DNA of 6,497 nucleotides from an uncultured Coriobacteriaceae bacterium. GTDB taxonomy: Bacteria > Actinomycetota > Coriobacteriia > Coriobacteriales > Atopobiaceae. Below the pieces are notes generated by a model. The model saw nothing but the letters and a program-made list of their open reading frames with translations. It searched no databases and was not told where the DNA came from. The stretch is from positions 1-6,497 of the forward strand of contig CACXZL010000105.1 in the NCBI GenBank assembly GCA_902772085.1. Direction: 5' to 3'. A program made the translations under genes and the position numbers. Shown here one piece after another: positions 4,866 through 6,497 of the stretch. The stretch's first letter is position 1; the number at the start of each line of letters is the position of its first letter.

Positions 4866-6497
4866 TCATGAACTGCGTTTGGGCAGGAAACGTCCCAAGA
4901 TGCTTGAGAACGTCGCCGCCTCCGGCATGCGTAGTGCCACGGCGATACCAAAGGTCACGAGCACGGCAGGAATGCCAGCTGCCACCGTATAGGCAAGCGC
5001 CTGCAAGATCGAGCTGCCTAGAGGGCCAAAGTTCGACTGCAGTGCCATGAGCAGGCCGTATCCCACGCCCGCGCCCAAGGCTCCCAGTACCGTAGCCTTG
5101 AGCGCCGAGAAAAGCACGCTCTTGAGTCCCATGTTTCCCAGCTGCCTGCGCAGCGACACAAACGTCACCACGTCCACCAGCGTAAAGAAGAACACCGAGG
5201 AGAGCGGCACCATCATGAGTCCATACATCGGCGTAAGTACGAGGCAGAACGCCACCTGCACAACGCTCCCCAGCGCGATGGACACCATATAGAGCTTCAT
5301 CCGCCGCAACGAAGAGCATACCTTCTGCTGGTAGGTGCAGACGCCATACATGGGAAGCGACGCTGCGAGCACCACCAAATACTGCGCCGTCAACGTCACC
5401 TGATCGGCCGTGAAACGACCACCAGCCATGAGCATGATGAGCGGCTCGGAAAAGACCATGAGATAGAGCGTGAACGGGATGAGCATAAACAATATCTTTG
5501 ACGTGCCCGATGCCACGCCACGGGCCGTTGCGACCAGGTCGCCCTTCGAAACGTAGTTCGAGAGCTCGGTAAACATCGCCGTCGTGATGGGAATGGCAAA
5601 GATCGAGTACGGCAGTGTATACCAGATGCGCGTGTAGTACGCTATGGACGAACCAGAGACCGTCACCGAGAGAGCACTGGAGTTCTGCACCGACACCGTG
5701 ATGAACGAGCAGATGGTAACCACCAACGAAGGAATGCCGATGGAAAGGGTCTCGCGCAGAGCCGGATCCCGGAAGTCTATACGTGGCTTCAGTGAAATCC
5801 CATGCTTGCGCAGGGACGGCAGCTGCATGAGCACTTGGATTGCCACGCCAAGCGGATTGCCCAGTGCAAGACACAGGATGGCGAGCGACGGGTTTGATTC
5901 GGCGAAGGCGATGTAGAGGAAGAACGACGACGTGCAGACGATATTGTTGAATATGGGGGCGGCATTGCTCCACAAGTAATCGCGTTCGGCATTGAGCACG
6001 CCCGAAATCACTGACGACAACGCGTAGAGAATGACTTCGATGGCAAAGAACCTGAAGAAGTACGTTGCGAGGTCGAAGTCAAAGTCGCTCGTAGCGCCAA
6101 AAGACTGAGTCCACACCACCTGACCCGCAAAAACAATACCCACCACCGTCAGTATGCCCATAAAAAGCATCACGATGGAAAGCAGGTTTGAGGTATAGCG
6201 ATTCGCTCCTTCCCTCCCGGCTCGCTGCTTCACCGAGAGGTACACCGGCAGGAACGCCGTGGCAAGCATGCCGCCCATCACCAGCTCATACAGCATGTTT
6301 GGGAGATTGTTTGCCACGGTGTAGCAACTCGAAATGACGGTGACACCCAAGGCGAGCGCCTGCGCCCACGTCCGGGCAAAGCCCGTGATGCGGCTGATGA
6401 TGACAAGCACGCTCATCATGGCTGCCGATCGGCCAACCGCCGCTTCGCTACCAGCATCGCTGGGACTGTCTGCAGCACCGTCTTTGCGTTCGATTGG
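4866..6497 (-). CDS. murJ: MurJ (MviN-type) lipid II flippase, 5' end outside window
   Basis: This is a polytopic inner-membrane protein of the MOP superfamily that moves lipid II from the cytoplasmic to the outer face of the membrane for peptidoglycan synthesis. Counting from the first internal ATG (6419), the conserved start region is SRITGFARTWAQALALG (9-25) and NNLPNMLYELVMGG (37-50), then TAFLPVYL (54-61). Many hydrophobic helices follow, about 14 expected, separated by loops such as SLRRQLG and PSLRKHG. The C-terminus ends RFLPKRSS, and the 517 residues already match the family length. The frame stays open upstream through 26 more codons to the window edge, reading PIERKDGAADSPSDAG then SEAAVGRSAA. 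I recall a hydrophilic tail ending in VGRS-x-x-MMSVL in relatives, so the true start is probably beyond 6497 and the ATG at 6419 is internal. Its stop is 102 bp before the aminotransferase. Confidence 0.9.
   Translation of the reverse strand, partial: PIERKDGAADSPSDAGSEAAVGRSAAMMSVLVIISRITGFARTWAQALALGVTVISSCYTVANNLPNMLYELVMGGMLATAFLPVYLSVKQRAGREGANRYTSNLLSIVMLFMGILTVVGIVFAGQVVWTQSFGATSDFDFDLATYFFRFFAIEVILYALSSVISGVLNAERDYLWSNAAPIFNNIVCTSSFFLYIAFAESNPSLAILCLALGNPLGVAIQVLMQLPSLRKHGISLKPRIDFRDPALRETLSIGIPSLVVTICSFITVSVQNSSALSVTVSGSSIAYYTRIWYTLPYSIFAIPITTAMFTELSNYVSKGDLVATARGVASGTSKILFMLIPFTLYLMVFSEPLIMLMAGGRFTADQVTLTAQYLVVLAASLPMYGVCTYQQKVCSSLRRMKLYMVSIALGSVVQVAFCLVLTPMYGLMMVPLSSVFFFTLVDVVTFVSLRRQLGNMGLKSVLFSALKATVLGALGAGVGYGLLMALQSNFGPLGSSILQALAYTVAAGIPAVLVTFGIAVALRMPEAATFSSILGRFLPKRSS

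Noticed and set aside
4855..5973. 372-codon minus-strand open frame inside murJ
   Set aside because: It is rich in His, Arg and Gly with no recognisable domain, and MurJ in the alternative frame is unmistakable.

Overview
All supported genes lie on the minus strand, so transcription runs from high to low coordinates: murJ (cut by the right edge), a DegT-family PLP aminotransferase, an ATP-grasp ligase of the D-aspartate-ligase type, uvrC, and a radical SAM gene (cut by the left edge). From the right edge down to about position 635 the DNA is GC-rich (63% by hand count over 661-900). The protein signatures (actinobacterial-type MurJ with NNLPN/YELVMGG, a UvrC with unusual cysteine spacing, a D-Asp-ligase-like ATP-grasp protein) suggest an actinomycete, probably of the class Coriobacteriia (Olsenella/Atopobium/Collinsella type). 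That assignment comes from remembered family resemblance, not from a search.

Right part (2217-6497): murJ, the aminotransferase and the ATP-grasp ligase are closely spaced and co-oriented. MurJ flips lipid II, and the ATP-grasp relative Aslfm adds D-aspartate to the peptidoglycan stem peptide. The group therefore looks like a cell-envelope set. The 102-bp murJ/aminotransferase gap holds a perfect 10-bp inverted repeat. It also holds a coding-like stretch in another frame that may be the displaced N-terminus of the aminotransferase.

Middle (320-2216): uvrC begins behind an extended -10-like promoter (TGCTACAAT) only 7 nt from its ATG, which suggests a leaderless mRNA. The gene is not intact. 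After about 507 residues (GIY-YIG nuclease, cysteine region, UVR motif and the first part of the RNase H-like endonuclease domain) the frame runs directly into a nearly complete HxlR-type winged-helix regulator. The second half of the endonuclease domain and the helix-hairpin-helix tail are missing.

Left part (1-about 635): composition falls abruptly to 44% GC in the HxlR segment and 49% in the radical SAM gene. The HxlR stop and the radical SAM start overlap as ATGA. The HxlR/radical SAM pair therefore looks like one foreign two-gene unit joined to uvrC by recombination, by mobile-element insertion or by an assembly error. This breakpoint is the main oddity of the window. There is no gene-free stretch over 300 bases, and I saw no tRNA, rRNA, CRISPR array or recognisable transposase.
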